This document shows, piece by piece, positions 28,460-38,340 of a DNA stretch of 64,000 nt. The first letter of the stretch is position 1; every line of letters begins with the position of its first letter. Source of the stretch: Streptomyces omiyaensis. Lineage in GTDB: Bacteria; Actinomycetota; Actinomycetes; Streptomycetales; Streptomycetaceae. Where the stretch lies: assembly GCF_014650895.1 (NCBI RefSeq), contig NZ_BMVV01000003.1, positions 516,819 to 580,818 of the forward strand, read 5' to 3'. The notes under the pieces were generated by a model. The model saw nothing but the letters and a program-made list of their open reading frames with translations. It searched no databases and was not told the DNA's origin. The translations under genes were made by a program, and so were the position numbers.

Positions 28460-30316
28460 CTACTCGCGGTCGTCGGCGGTGGCGCGCCGGCGCGTCCGGA
28501 GGAGGAGGAGTCCGCCGGCGACGGCGGCCACGGCGACCCCGATCCCGATCGCGACCCCGGTGGAGGACGATCCGGACCCGTCCCCGGAGGACGGGGAGGA
28601 GGCGGCGGGCACGGCCGACCACCAGCTCCAGTAGCCGTCCTGCCCCCACAGGTTCCCGGCGGCCTCGGGCATGGTGGTGATGGACGCGATCTGGTCGGTG
28701 CGGTACGCCTCCAGGGCGTTGGGGTAGGCCATGACGTTCATGTACCCCGTGTCGTACAGCCGGGACTGCATCCGCTTGACCAGGTCCGCCCGCTTGGCGG
28801 TGTCGTACTCCACCGCCTGCTGCGCGTAGAGGGAGTCGAACTCCTCGTCGCAGATGAAGTTGTCGGTGGCGCCGGTGTCCTTCGGGGTGGCGGGGAGGGT
28901 GCCGCAGGTGTGGATGGACAGCACGTAGTCCGGGTCGGGGTTGACCGACCAGCCGTCGAAGGCGAGGTCGTAGTCGCCCTTGACCCACGGGTCGGAGACG
29001 CTGTCCATGCACTCGACGGTCAGCCCGATGCCGAGCTCGCCCCACCACTCCTGGAGGTACTTGCCGACCGCCTTGTCGTTCGGGTCGGTGGCGTGACAGA
29101 GGATCCGGAAGACCAGCGGCCTGCCGTCCTTGCCGAGGCGCTTCCCCTCGCCGTTCTTCCGGTAGCCGGCGGCGTCGAGGGCCTTCGCGGCGGCCGCCGG
29201 GTCGTAGGACCGCTTCTGGGCGCCCTCCGGCTTCCAGAAGTAGGAGCCGAAGCGGGGCGGGATGTACCCCTCGCCCTCGACGGCGTGCCCCTGGAAGACC
29301 CTGTCGACGAGGGTGGCGCGGTCGACCGAGAGGAAGAGCGCCCTGCGGACGGCCGGGTCGAGGAGGGCCGGGTGGCCGTTGCCGAAGGTCTTCCCGTCCT
29401 GGGCGCGGGCGCCGGGATTGGTGGCGAGGGCGTAGAAGCGGCGCCCGGGGGCGTCGTTGACCTTGATGTCCTTCTGCGTCTTCAGCGCCGCCGCCTGGGC
29501 GGGCGTCAGGTTCGGGACGAAGGAGACCTCCCCCTTCTGGAGGGCGGCGACGGCCGCGTCGCCGTCCTTGTAGTACTTGAAGACCAGTTCGTCGAACTTG
29601 GGTGCGCCCCGCCAGAAGGTCTTGTTCGGCTTGAGCCTGATGTACTGGTCGACCTTGTAGTCGGTGATGACGAAGGGGCCGTTGCCGACGATCGGGAACT
29701 GCCGGTCGTTGTTGAACTTCGAGAAGTCGCCGACCTTCTCCCACACGTGCTTGGGCACGATCGGCACGTCCAGCGCCGTCATCGTGGCCTGCGGCTTCTT
29801 CAGCCGGATGACGAGGGTGCGCGGGTCGGGGGCGGTGACCTGGGCGAAGTTGGCCGTGAAGCTGCCGTTGGCGGTGGCCGCGTTCGGGTCGGTCATCATC
29901 TTGTTGAAGGTCCAGGCCGCGTCCTCGGCGGTGGCCGGCTTCCCGTCGGACCAGGTGGAGTCCTCGCGGATCCGGTACGTCCACGTCAGCTTGTCCGCGG
30001 AGGCGGACCACTCGGTGGCGAAGGCGGGGACGGTCCGGGCGTCCTTCGCGTCGTAGTTGGTGAGGTACTCGTAGGCCAGCCGGTGGATGCTGGTCGAGGT
30101 GAGCTTCTGGGCGAGGAACGGGCTCAGCGAGTCGATGCTCTGCGAGACGGCCACCGTGAGCGTGGTGCCGCCGGACTTCTCGTCCCCGGCGGCGGCGGTG
30201 GTGGCGGGGAGGGCCGCGAGCGAGGCGGTGGTGAGACCGGCGGCGAGCAGCAGACGGGCGGTCCGGCGGGGCCGGCGGGGGAGCGGGCGGGAGGGAACCT
30301 TCGTGACCATGACCAT
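28460..30316 (-). CDS. Extracellular peptide-type ABC substrate-binding protein with C-terminal membrane anchor
   Basis: A 618-residue family-5 binding protein. A signal peptide (RRTARLLLAAGLTTASLAALPATTAAA) has no lipobox Cys. The mature domain shows TLTVAVSQSIDSLSPF, LTWTYRIREDSTWSDGKPATAEDAAWTF and VRRALFLSVDRATLVD, as in DppA/OppA proteins. Unusually the C-terminus has a Ser/Gly/Pro linker, a hydrophobic helix (GVAIGIGVAVAAVAGGLLLL) and RTRRR, so the protein seems held to the membrane by a C-terminal helix rather than a lipid. ATG 30316 is used; ATG 30310 is possible. First gene of its operon. Confidence 0.92.
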   Translation of the reverse strand: MVMVTKVPSRPLPRRPRRTARLLLAAGLTTASLAALPATTAAAGDEKSGGTTLTVAVSQSIDSLSPFLAQKLTSTSIHRLAYEYLTNYDAKDARTVPAFATEWSASADKLTWTYRIREDSTWSDGKPATAEDAAWTFNKMMTDPNAATANGSFTANFAQVTAPDPRTLVIRLKKPQATMTALDVPIVPKHVWEKVGDFSKFNNDRQFPIVGNGPFVITDYKVDQYIRLKPNKTFWRGAPKFDELVFKYYKDGDAAVAALQKGEVSFVPNLTPAQAAALKTQKDIKVNDAPGRRFYALATNPGARAQDGKTFGNGHPALLDPAVRRALFLSVDRATLVDRVFQGHAVEGEGYIPPRFGSYFWKPEGAQKRSYDPAAAAKALDAAGYRKNGEGKRLGKDGRPLVFRILCHATDPNDKAVGKYLQEWWGELGIGLTVECMDSVSDPWVKGDYDLAFDGWSVNPDPDYVLSIHTCGTLPATPKDTGATDNFICDEEFDSLYAQQAVEYDTAKRADLVKRMQSRLYDTGYMNVMAYPNALEAYRTDQIASITTMPEAAGNLWGQDGYWSWWSAVPAASSPSSGDGSGSSSTGVAIGIGVAVAAVAGGLLLLRTRRRATADDRE

Positions 30317-30384
30317 GGGACGTGACCTCGCGTCGGGGGCTGTCGTGGAGTCGTGGATCTTGGGCTGTCGTCAAGTGAAGCGAA

Positions 30385-30414
30385 GATGTACCAGCGGTGG
30401 TCTGCCGTCGTCAA
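30385..30414 (-). promoter_or_regulatory. Putative promoter of the ABC transporter operon
   Basis: On the minus strand TTGACG (30409-30414) and TACATC (30385-30390) are separated by 18 bases, about 70 bases upstream of the binding-protein start. The -35 is good and the -10 is imperfect. Confidence 0.45.
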
Positions 30415-30452
30415 CGATGACTCGAACCCCGCGTGGGCTGCGGGAACGCAAG

Positions 30453-30486
30453 GAGGCTCCGTACCGGTGAACCGGTACGGAGCCTC
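30453..30486. terminator. Strong 16-bp terminator hairpin
   Basis: GAGGCTCCGTACCGGT (30453-30468) pairs perfectly with 30471-30486, leaving almost no loop. It lies 23 bases past the stop of the MinD-like gene, on the minus strand, and insulates it from the transporter operon. Confidence 0.85.
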
Positions 30487-30508
30487 ATTGGTCTACTCCT
30501 GTGACGCC

Positions 30509-33500
30509 CTACTGCTGAGGGGCTGGCGGCGTCTGCGGCGGCGTCTGCGGCGGGGCCTGCGGAGGCAGCGGCTGCCCGAACGGCTGCTCCGGCGCGGGCG
30601 GCTGCCCGTACGGATGCGGGGGCTGCCCCGGCTGGCCGGAAGCCGCCGCCGGCGGGTAGGGCTGCTGTCCGTACGGCTGTCCGGGATATCCGGCTTGACC
30701 CGGCATCGGCTCCCCGGGCGGTCCGTACGGCCCGGACGGAGGTCCGCCCGGAACCGGCTGACCCGGCCGGCCCGGCTGCGGGTACGGCTGCGCCTGGCCC
30801 TGCGGCGCGTACGGCTGACCGGGCGCGGGCTGACCGGGGGCGTACCCGCCGGGCACCGGCGGGCCCGGGTACGGCTGCTGGTCGGCGTAGGGCTGCCCCG
30901 GCGCCGGCGGAGCCCCGTACGGCTGGCCCGGCGCGGGCTGCCCCGGGGCGTACGGCCCGGGTGCGTACTGCCCCGGCATCGGCTGCCCTGCGTGCCCCGG
31001 CATCGGCGGCGCCATGTGCGGCGGCAGGCCGCCCTGGCCGTCGCCGGTCCACAGCCCCTGTGCCTGCTGCGCCCGCGCGAAGTCCTCGGCCACCATCGCC
31101 GAGAGGTCGAAGTACGCCTCCCGGGTCTTGGGCCGCATCATGTCGAGGTCGACCTCGGCGCCGGCCGCCAGGTGCTCGTCGAAGGGCACCACGATCACCC
31201 CGCGGCAGCGGGTGCGGAAGTGCTGCACGATGTCCTCGACCTTGATCATCTTGCCGGTCTCGCGGACCCCCGAGATGACCGTGATCGAGCGCTGCACCAG
31301 ATCCGCGTACCCGTGCGCCGACAGCCAGTCCAGCGTCGTCGAGGCGCTGGAGGCGCCGTCCACCGAGGGCGTGGAGATGATGATCAGCTGGTCGGCCAGG
31401 TCGAGCACCCCGCGCATGGCGCTGTAGAGCAGACCCGTGCCGGAGTCGGTCAGGATGACCGGGTACTGCTTGCCGAGGACGTCGATCGCCCGCCGGTAGT
31501 CCTCGTCGTTGAAGGTCGTCGAGACCGCCGGGTCCACGTCGTTGGCGATGATCTCCAGGCCGGACGGCGCCTGCGAGGTGAACCGGCGGATGTCCATGTA
31601 CGAGTTGAGGTACGGGATCGCCTGCACCAGGTCGCGGATGGTCGCCCCGGTCTCGCGCCGCACCCGGCGGCCCAGCGTGCCGGCGTCCGGGTTGGCGTCG
31701 ATCGCCAGGATCTTGTCCTGCCGCTCGGTCGCCAGGGTCGCGCCCAGCGCGGTGGTCGTCGTGGTCTTGCCGACGCCGCCCTTGAGCGAGATGACCGCGA
31801 TCCGGTAACAGGAGAGGACCGGGGTGCGGATCAGGTCCAGCTTCCGCTGCCGCTCCTGCTCCTCCTTCTTGCCGCCCAGCTTGAACCGGGAGGCCGCGCC
31901 CGGGTTCCGGCTCGACTTCGCCTTCTGCTTGTTGTTGCGCAGCAGCCGGTCGGAGGAGAGCTCGACGGCCGCCGTGTAGCCGAGCGGGGCGCCCGGCACC
32001 GACCGCTCGCGCTGGTCGTGGGTGACCGGCTGCGGCCAGGCGCCGCCGGTCCGCGGGTCCACGGAACCCGGCGGGTAGCCGTACCCGTCCGGGCCCTGCG
32101 GCGGCACCCCGCCGGGCGCGCCGGGAGCCTGCGGGTAGCCGTATCCGCCCTGGGCCGGGGGCTGCGGCTGGGGCTGTGCCGGGGCCTGCGGCGGGAGGCC
32201 GTGGCCCGCCGCGGGCGCGCCGGGGACCTGCTCCGCGCCGGGAGCGGGCACCGGGGGCTGCGCACCCGGGTGCGGGTAGCCGTAACCGGCCTGGGCGGCG
32301 GCCGGCGGCGGGTAGCCGTAACCGGCGGGAGCCCCGGGGGCCGGCACCTGCGGGGGCAGACCGGGAGCACCCGGGCCCGGGGGGTAGCCGTAGCCGCCCT
32401 GCGGCGGTACGGCTCCGGGAGCGGCCGGCTGCGGCTGCCCGGGCCACTGCGGCGCGGGCTGCGGCGGCTGCTGGGCGTCGGGGGAGGCGGGCGGGAAGTT
32501 CGGCGGCAGCGGCGGCAGGGGGCCGCCCGCGGCGGGCGCGCCGGGGAGGGCCCCCGGGGCGCCGGGCACGGCGCCCTCGGCGGGCAGCGGCACGGCGGCG
32601 GGCGGCGCGGCGGGGACGGCGTCCGCGGGGACGGCGCCGGTGGCCTCCCCTGTGGACGGTCCCTCCTCGGCGGGCTCGGCGGCGGACGCCCGGTCCGCGG
32701 CTGCCGGGGCCTCGGCGCCGGCGTCGACCACGGCCTCGGCCGGGGTCCCGGCCTCGCCCTCGGCCCCGCGCTCGTGCCCCGTGCCGTCGTCGCCCGTGGA
32801 CGCGTTCCCGGACGTGACGCCGGCCCCGTGCTCCGCCCCGTTCTCCGCCACGGTCTCGGTGCCGGTCCCGGCGTCCGCGTCGAACCCGCCGTCGGACCGG
32901 TCCCCGGTCCCGTCCTCGCCGGTGGCCCCGGAGGCGTCCCGGGGGTCGGAGGGGGCCGGCGCGTCGCCGGGCGCCGCCTCGGCGCCGGGCGCGTCGGTGT
33001 CCGCGCCGCCGGCCTCCGGCTCCGGCCGGTCCGCGTCGGGTACCGGCGGGACGTCGGCGCGGGCCAGGCCCGCGGCCTCGGGGGAGCCCGGCAGGGGGCC
33101 GGCCTCCGGGGCGGCGACGGGCGGCGCGGCCGGGTCGGGGCGCAGCGACGCGGGGTTGAAGCGCATGGTGGCGCCGCTCTCCACCTCGCCGCCGCCGAAG
33201 GGCGCCGCGGGAGCCGGGGCCTGGGCCGGGGCGGGTGCCGGTACGGGGGCGGGCGCGGGGTGGCCGGGCGGGGCGGCGGGCGTGCCGGGAGCGCCGGCCT
33301 CGGGGCCGTACGCCCCGTACTGCCCCGGCACCTGGCCGACCGCCTGGCCCGGTACCTGCCCGGCTGCCTGGCCCGGGAAGTGGCCCGGCGCCTGACCGGG
33401 CGCCGGGTACTGCGGCGGGGGCGGGGTGTGCGTCCAGCCGGGCTGCTGGAAGCCGCCCGGGGGCGTCCCGGGAACCGGGACCGGCGCACCCGTCGGCGGC

Positions 33501-33667
33501 GGGGGAGTGGCACCGCCACCGCCCTGGCCGTCCGGCGCGCTCTGCGTGTACCAGGCCGGAGGGGTGTAGTCGATGGTGAACTCACCCGTCATCTCGGCGG
33601 GATCCGCGTCGGACTCGTCGGCGGGCACGTTCCAGCCCCCGCGGATGTCGTCGCGATCGCCGTTCAC
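30509..33667 (-). CDS. MinD/ParA-like ATPase with very long Pro-rich N-terminus, ESX-locus type
   Basis: A 1052-residue protein. The first ~540 residues are Pro/Gly/Ala/Gln-rich, with a central Glu/Asp/Ala/Thr-rich block. A deviant Walker A ATPase follows ([16 protein letters not shown] near residue 625), then [15 protein letters not shown], an [10 protein letters not shown] strand and [11 protein letters not shown]. The last ~200 residues return to PGQPY/PYAPGQ repeats. Such Pro-rich MinD-like ATPases accompany ESX secretion loci (compare EspI). GTG 33667 has AGGAGG 5 bases upstream. It heads the leftmost minus-strand unit of the locus, ahead of a strong terminator. The role, possibly docking or regulation of the secretion apparatus, is inferred. 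Confidence 0.85.
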   Translation of the reverse strand: MNGDRDDIRGGWNVPADESDADPAEMTGEFTIDYTPPAWYTQSAPDGQGGGGATPPPPTGAPVPVPGTPPGGFQQPGWTHTPPPPQYPAPGQAPGHFPGQAAGQVPGQAVGQVPGQYGAYGPEAGAPGTPAAPPGHPAPAPVPAPAPAQAPAPAAPFGGGEVESGATMRFNPASLRPDPAAPPVAAPEAGPLPGSPEAAGLARADVPPVPDADRPEPEAGGADTDAPGAEAAPGDAPAPSDPRDASGATGEDGTGDRSDGGFDADAGTGTETVAENGAEHGAGVTSGNASTGDDGTGHERGAEGEAGTPAEAVVDAGAEAPAAADRASAAEPAEEGPSTGEATGAVPADAVPAAPPAAVPLPAEGAVPGAPGALPGAPAAGGPLPPLPPNFPPASPDAQQPPQPAPQWPGQPQPAAPGAVPPQGGYGYPPGPGAPGLPPQVPAPGAPAGYGYPPPAAAQAGYGYPHPGAQPPVPAPGAEQVPGAPAAGHGLPPQAPAQPQPQPPAQGGYGYPQAPGAPGGVPPQGPDGYGYPPGSVDPRTGGAWPQPVTHDQRERSVPGAPLGYTAAVELSSDRLLRNNKQKAKSSRNPGAASRFKLGGKKEEQERQRKLDLIRTPVLSCYRIAVISLKGGVGKTTTTTALGATLATERQDKILAIDANPDAGTLGRRVRRETGATIRDLVQAIPYLNSYMDIRRFTSQAPSGLEIIANDVDPAVSTTFNDEDYRRAIDVLGKQYPVILTDSGTGLLYSAMRGVLDLADQLIIISTPSVDGASSASTTLDWLSAHGYADLVQRSITVISGVRETGKMIKVEDIVQHFRTRCRGVIVVPFDEHLAAGAEVDLDMMRPKTREAYFDLSAMVAEDFARAQQAQGLWTGDGQGGLPPHMAPPMPGHAGQPMPGQYAPGPYAPGQPAPGQPYGAPPAPGQPYADQQPYPGPPVPGGYAPGQPAPGQPYAPQGQAQPYPQPGRPGQPVPGGPPSGPYGPPGEPMPGQAGYPGQPYGQQPYPPAAASGQPGQPPHPYGQPPAPEQPFGQPLPPQAPPQTPPQTPPAPQQ

Positions 33668-34116
33668 TTTGCCTCCTGGTGTGGTCGAGCACCCTTGTGC
33701 CGTCGTGCGTCGGGGCCACCGTTCGCCACCGGTCGGGCCGGCTCTCCCCTCGGACCCGGCGAACGTTCCGAGGGATCCTCCGCCGCGCCCCCACCCACCC
33801 TAAACGTCCGCAACGCCGCCGCGGCAGGCCCGTCCTCTCCCGGAGGCGCTCCCTCCGGCCGGGAGCGGGGCCCCGGTGACGCCGGCGCGGCGGAGCGTGA
33901 GGAAGCGGACGGGGCGAAATCACACAAGAGGGAGCAACGGGGAGGATTCCGCACGGTCTTGTCCCGGTCCGCCGGGCCGGCCCCCTCGCTCCCGGCCGTG
34001 CCGGCGCCCGCCCGAACGGGTGCCCCTCCGTCCCGGCGGCGCCTGTTCGAGCGGGTGACGCGACGGACCGGCGGCCGCGCACCCGCAGCGGGGCGCGCGA
34101 CCGCCGGTCCGGTACG
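33668..34116. other. Long intergenic region upstream of the MinD-like gene
   Basis: About 450 bases with no convincing gene. Short open frames here lack ribosome-binding sites and family features. It should hold the promoter of the MinD-like gene on the minus strand. Confidence 0.6.
33797..33802 (-). promoter_or_regulatory. Possible -10 element (TAGGGT) of the MinD-like gene
   Basis: The minus strand reads TAGGGT here, about 130 bases upstream of GTG 33667. No matching -35 is evident. The same hexamer occurs ahead of eccE and eccD. Confidence 0.3.
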
Positions 34117-34137
34117 GGTCCGCCGCGGCGGCGGACC
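34117..34137 (-). terminator. Hairpin after the DUF397 gene
   Basis: GGTCCGCCG (34117-34125) pairs with CGGCGGACC (34129-34137) around a 3-nt loop, just past the minus-strand stop at 34144. Confidence 0.6.
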
Positions 34138-34143
34138 GCCGGC

Positions 34144-34377
34144 TCAGCGCAGGTCGAACTCGCCGTCCCGCGCGCCCAGCACGAACGCCCGCCACTCCGC
34201 CTCCGTGTACCGCAGCACCGTGCCGTGGTCCAGCGAGGAGCGCATGGCGACGGCGCCGCCCGGCAGATGGGCGATCTCGACGCGCTCCTCGTCGGGGCTC
34301 GTGCCCGGGGCGCCGATCCACTCGACGCCCGAGATGTCGAGGGCGTACAACGCGTCCTTCTCCTGCGCGCTCCCCAT
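34144..34377 (-). CDS. DUF397-family small protein
   Basis: A 77-residue protein with the DUF397 pattern: WIGAPGTSPDEERVEIAHLPGGAVAMRSS, then VLRYTEAEWRAFVLGARDGEFD. In streptomycetes DUF397 proteins usually sit beside a helix-turn-helix regulator and some act as its partner or antagonist. No such regulator is adjacent here, so this copy is an orphan within the ESX locus. ATG 34377 has AAAGGAA about 7 bases upstream. AT-rich DNA near 34461-34468 (TAGTAT on the minus strand) may be its promoter. Confidence 0.85.
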   Translation of the reverse strand: MGSAQEKDALYALDISGVEWIGAPGTSPDEERVEIAHLPGGAVAMRSSLDHGTVLRYTEAEWRAFVLGARDGEFDLR

Positions 34378-34557
34378 GGGAGTTCCTTTCGTTCACGGCC
34401 TGTCGGCGGACCATGCGTCCGATGCCGCGGGGCAGTGGGGACCGCCCGCGCCACCAGGAGAAATACTAGGGAAACCCGCTGCGCGCGGGGGCCGCTTCGG
34501 ACGATCGCGGACCCGGCCGGCGTCCGCTCCCGCCCGCCGGCCCGGCCGCGGCCCGGG

Positions 34558-35277
34558 TCAGTCCATCCGGCGGGCCGTGCCGAGCAGGCCCGACTCCGCG
34601 TCCGTCGCGTGGGTGATGACCCAGTGCCGCTCGCCGCCGGCGCACCACAGCGTCACGCCGTCCCCGAGCGTCGGCAGCGCGTCGACCTCGTTCTGCGCCA
34701 GCCCCAGGATGCGGCCGGTCTGCCGGGCCTCCTGCGGCGAGACCCGCTGCACGCCGACGAGCGTGGCCGCGCGCATCAGGCGCGGGGCGACCGGGCTGAG
34801 ATACGGCAGCAGCGTCAGCACCGACTGCCACGGCGAGGAGACGACCCGTCCGCGCGGCGGCCGCATGCCGCAGTCCCGCACGACCACGACCGGACTGCCG
34901 ACGGTCGCGCCCAGCGGCGGGACCCGGCCCACGTCGTGGAGCGTGATGCACTCCAGGCCCGCCCCCGCCGCCTGCGCGAGCCCCACCCACGCGTGCGGGC
35001 GGCCGGTCTCCACCACGACCCGGGAGCCCGTGGCCGCGGCGCGCAGCGCCAGCACCTGCGCCGTCCACAGACCGCCGATCAGCAGCACGTCGTACGGCGT
35101 CGAGCGGTGGAAGCCCACCAGCTGCGAACGCCCCTCGGAGTCCTCGCCGATCACCACGCCGTCGTCGCCGACCGGCAGGGAGAGCGCGCCGAGCTCGGCC
35201 GCCGGCACCGTGTGCCCCGCGTGGCGCGGACCGATCAGGCCCCGCAGTCCCTTCACCGCCACACCGCGTCCCCTCAT
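34558..35277 (-). CDS. ESX-locus protein of unknown function, coupled to eccE
   Basis: A 239-residue protein without a recognised domain. Seen: VGFHRSTPYDVLLIGGLWTAQVLALRAAATGSRVVVETGR, which reads like alternating beta strands and helices with a Gly-rich turn, and a later VVVVRDCG strand. There is no signal peptide or transmembrane helix. ATG 35277 overlaps the eccE stop (ATGA), so it is translated with EccE and most likely serves the same membrane complex. I recall homologues in this position in other streptomycete ESX loci. Confidence 0.72.
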   Translation of the reverse strand: MRGRGVAVKGLRGLIGPRHAGHTVPAAELGALSLPVGDDGVVIGEDSEGRSQLVGFHRSTPYDVLLIGGLWTAQVLALRAAATGSRVVVETGRPHAWVGLAQAAGAGLECITLHDVGRVPPLGATVGSPVVVVRDCGMRPPRGRVVSSPWQSVLTLLPYLSPVAPRLMRAATLVGVQRVSPQEARQTGRILGLAQNEVDALPTLGDGVTLWCAGGERHWVITHATDAESGLLGTARRMD

Positions 35278-36635
35278 CGGGCACCTCCGAGGGGCATCGT
35301 CGCCAGCACGCCGGGCAGTTGCTCGCGGTCGAGCCGCAGCAGCCCGACCTTCGCGGTGCGCGCCGCCTGTTCCAGCGTCCGGCGCACCCGGACCAGTTCG
35401 TTGTCGGAGCCGCCGGTGACCCGGAGGTGGCCGCCGACCTCCATCGTGCCCTGCCGCGTCCCGCGCCGGACGGTGAGGCTGAACGTCGTGGCGTAGGCGG
35501 GCACCGAGGTCAGCAGCGAGACCAGCCGCGGCAGCGGCGCCGCGCCCCGGCCGAGCTCCGGCCAGCGCCCGACGGCGTAGGTGGTGTGCCAGCGGTCGTC
35601 GCACCGCCAGACCCGGGAGGTCTCGGCCGTCCGCCGCTGCGGGGCCGCCCCCGCCCGGCCCGCCCGCGCGGCGGCGTGCGGGCTCGTGCAGGCCGCCGTC
35701 GCGATGGCCGAGTTGACTTCCTCCTGGTCCAGGACGACCGCCTGGAAACCCGCGCCCGTGATCCGGCTCGCCAGGTGGTCCGCGATCCGGACCAGGCACC
35801 GCTGGGCCCCTTCGAGACCGCCGCCGCGCGCCGCGACCGCCTCCTTGCACCGCTCGGGGTCCAGCTTCACCGCCACCCAGGTCAGCCGCAGCGCGGGCGC
35901 GCCGGTCCGCTCCTGCAGGGGGGTGTACGAGAGCCGGGCCACGGACTGCTGCGGGAGGTGCGGCGCCGGCGCCGGACGGACCTGCTGCACCAGCTGGACC
36001 GACTCGACCACGATGTCGTCGACCTCCAGGGCGTCGCCCAGCAGCGTCAACGGGAAGGCGCGGGCGCCGAAGACGGGCCGCAGCGCCGAACCGCTCGCCT
36101 CGACCCGGAGCACCGCCGTCAGGAAGGTGCCGTCGCCGAGCATGCCGACGGTGCGGTGGTTCCGGTCGACGTACGGGCGGCCGGCGAAGCCCCGGACGCT
36201 CTCGGTCACCGGCGCCAGCGACGGGTCGGCGTCGGGGGCCGCGGGCCCGGTGTCGCGCCGGCGCGACCGCAGCGCGAGCGCGGTCGCCATCCAGTCCTGC
36301 ACCGCCTGGCCGCGCCGGCGTATCACCGCGAGGAGCACGAGGAGGCCGGCGACGACACAGGTGGGGACGAGCCAGAGGCCGCCCATCACGAACCCGACGG
36401 CCACCAGGGCCAGCGCCGATTCCACCAGCACCAGTTGGCGCAGCTGGACGGGGCCGATCCGGCCGGTGCGCGAGAGCGGCCGGAGCGTCGTCGTCGCGGG
36501 GACGGCCCGCGCGGCCCCCTGACCCGGTGCGCCGCCGCGCGCGTCCGCGCGTTCGTTGCTGCGTTGCCGTCGGGAAGATTGAGGCGCTCGGCCGCTGGTC
36601 CGCCGCCCGTCGCGCGCACGCGTCGCCGTACCCAT
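35274..36635 (-). CDS. eccE: Type VII secretion protein EccE
   Basis: A 453-residue membrane protein. After a basic N-terminus come two adjacent transmembrane helices (LVLVESALALVAVGFVMGG and LVPTCVVAGLLVLLAVI), then a large soluble domain with RPYVDRNHRTVGMLGDGTFLTAVLRVE and repeated Arg-rich strands. This is the EccE layout. EccE lies at the edge of the ESX membrane complex with EccB, EccC and EccD. ATG 36635 is used, with GAGGGGG about 10 bases upstream. It diverges from eccB. Confidence 0.88.
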   Translation of the reverse strand: MGTATRARDGRRTSGRAPQSSRRQRSNERADARGGAPGQGAARAVPATTTLRPLSRTGRIGPVQLRQLVLVESALALVAVGFVMGGLWLVPTCVVAGLLVLLAVIRRRGQAVQDWMATALALRSRRRDTGPAAPDADPSLAPVTESVRGFAGRPYVDRNHRTVGMLGDGTFLTAVLRVEASGSALRPVFGARAFPLTLLGDALEVDDIVVESVQLVQQVRPAPAPHLPQQSVARLSYTPLQERTGAPALRLTWVAVKLDPERCKEAVAARGGGLEGAQRCLVRIADHLASRITGAGFQAVVLDQEEVNSAIATAACTSPHAAARAGRAGAAPQRRTAETSRVWRCDDRWHTTYAVGRWPELGRGAAPLPRLVSLLTSVPAYATTFSLTVRRGTRQGTMEVGGHLRVTGGSDNELVRVRRTLEQAARTAKVGLLRLDREQLPGVLATMPLGGAR

Positions 36636-36696
36636 CGCCGCGTTGCCCCCTCGTGTCCGTAATAGCCGAATTCCCCTGGGCGTTGACCGGGCGATC

Positions 36697-36702
36697 ACCC
36701 TA
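36697..36702 (-). promoter_or_regulatory. Possible -10 element (TAGGGT) of eccE
   Basis: The minus strand reads TAGGGT about 62 bases upstream of the eccE start, inside the 181-base gap between divergent eccE and eccB. The -35 is not clear. Confidence 0.35.
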
Positions 36703-36816
36703 CCTGAGCGGTGAGACACGGGTGCCGCCAGGCATAGTAGGGGGCGGTGGGACGGCGGACGGACCCGCCGAGTGTGGCAACCTGGTCGGCCGGCGGGGAG
36801 AGGGACGACACAACAG

Positions 36817-38340
36817 ATGGCATCACGACGGGACGAACTGAACGCCTACACCTTCGCGAAGCGGAGATTGGTCGCGCAGTTCGTGCAGCCGAACTCGACG
36901 GGTTCCGAGGAGGGCGCTCCGCGCCCGCTGCGCGCGGTGGTGCCGGGCGCCATCGTCGGCGTGGTGATCCTCGCGGTCTTCGGGGCCTGGGGCATGTTCA
37001 AGCCCGTCGCCCCCAAGGACTGGGACAAGCCCGGCCAGAACGTCATCATCGCCGACAAGTCGACCACCCGGTACGTGGTCCTCAAGACCGGCGACAAGGT
37101 CCAGCTCCACCCCGTCCTCAACATGTCGTCGGCGAAGCTCCTCCTCGACCCCGACAAGGACAAGATCATCACCGTCGCCGAGTCGGTGCTCGACAGCGGC
37201 AAGATCCCGCACGGCGCCACCCTCGGCATCCCCTACGCGCCCGACCGCCTCCCCTCCGTGGGCGAGGCCGGCGCCGCCAAGCGCTGGGCCGTCTGCGAGC
37301 GCCCCGGCGAAGGCGGCCGCGCCATCCAGAAGGCCGCCTTCGTCCTCGCCGCGCGCGAGGAGGCGAAGACCGACGGCCCCGAGCGGCTGACCGGCGGTCA
37401 GCTCCTCTACGTCGAGGGCCCCGACCGCGCCCGCTACGTCGTCGACGCCAAGGGGACCGCGTACCCGGTCGAGAAGGACGAGCTGCTGCTGCGCCAGCTC
37501 GTCGGCCAGGGCCGCGAGGCCCAGCGCGTCTCGGAGACCTGGCTGAACACCCTCCACAAGGGCGACACCGTCTCCTTCCCCCGCGTCCCGGGCGAGCCGG
37601 GCGCCGCCTCGGGCGCCAGCGGGCTGCCGCCCGAGGTCGGCAAGGTCGGCATGGTCCTCTCCGCGACCGACGGCACGAAGAAGCAGATGTACGTGGTCCT
37701 CCAGGACCGGGTCGCCCCCGTCTCGGACTTCACCGCGAAGCTGCTGCTCAACAGCCGCCAGCTCGTCGAGCTCGGCCAGGCCGGCCAGGCCACCTCCGTC
37801 AGCGGCGGCGCCTTCCGGCCGGGCGCCGCCTTCGGCAAGGACAAGAAGTGGCCGAAGGCCGCCCCCGTCCCCGTCAACGAGGCGGGCACCCGCGAGGGCA
37901 CCCGCAACACCGTCTGCAACGTGCTCCGCGCGGTCGACGAGGAGACCGGCGCCACCACCCTCAGCACCTGGGCGGGCAAGGACTTCCCCGCCACCCTGCC
38001 GACCGGCTCCAGCAGCGCGTACGTCACTCCCGGATCGGGCCAGCTCTTCCGCCAGTTCAAGGGCTCCACCACCGCCAGCGGCTTCCTCTTCCTCGTCACC
38101 GACACCGGCCTGCGCTACGCGATGCAGTCCAACGGCGACACCGCGACCGACGACTCCGGCATCGGCTCCTCCGGCTCCGACGAGGAGAAGCAGGCCCGGC
38201 AGGCCGAGGCGCAGCAGGCGCAGAACCGCCTCGGCTACAAGAACATCGAGCCCCTCCCCGTACCCGCCGAGTGGTCCACCTTCCTGCCCACCGGCCCCCG
38301 CCTCTCCACCGGCGGCGCCCGTCAGCCGCAGGGCTCGTGA
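36817..38340 (+). CDS. eccB: Type VII secretion protein EccB
   Basis: A 507-residue bitopic membrane protein. Seen: the conserved opening MASRRDELNAYTFAKRRLVAQFVQPNSTGSEEG, one transmembrane helix (VVPGAIVGVVILAVFGAWGMF, about residues 41-61), and a long extracytoplasmic domain with repeated VxxKxLLN-type segments. In mycobacteria EccB caps the periplasmic side of the ESX pore. ATG 36817 follows GGAGAGGG. The stop overlaps the mycosin start (GTGA), so the two are co-translated. Confidence 0.93.
   Translation: MASRRDELNAYTFAKRRLVAQFVQPNSTGSEEGAPRPLRAVVPGAIVGVVILAVFGAWGMFKPVAPKDWDKPGQNVIIADKSTTRYVVLKTGDKVQLHPVLNMSSAKLLLDPDKDKIITVAESVLDSGKIPHGATLGIPYAPDRLPSVGEAGAAKRWAVCERPGEGGRAIQKAAFVLAAREEAKTDGPERLTGGQLLYVEGPDRARYVVDAKGTAYPVEKDELLLRQLVGQGREAQRVSETWLNTLHKGDTVSFPRVPGEPGAASGASGLPPEVGKVGMVLSATDGTKKQMYVVLQDRVAPVSDFTAKLLLNSRQLVELGQAGQATSVSGGAFRPGAAFGKDKKWPKAAPVPVNEAGTREGTRNTVCNVLRAVDEETGATTLSTWAGKDFPATLPTGSSSAYVTPGSGQLFRQFKGSTTASGFLFLVTDTGLRYAMQSNGDTATDDSGIGSSGSDEEKQARQAEAQQAQNRLGYKNIEPLPVPAEWSTFLPTGPRLSTGGARQPQGS

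Noticed and set aside
33664..33954. 96-codon minus-strand open frame upstream of the MinD-like gene
   Set aside because: No ribosome-binding site and no recognisable features, and it overlaps the region expected to hold the promoter.
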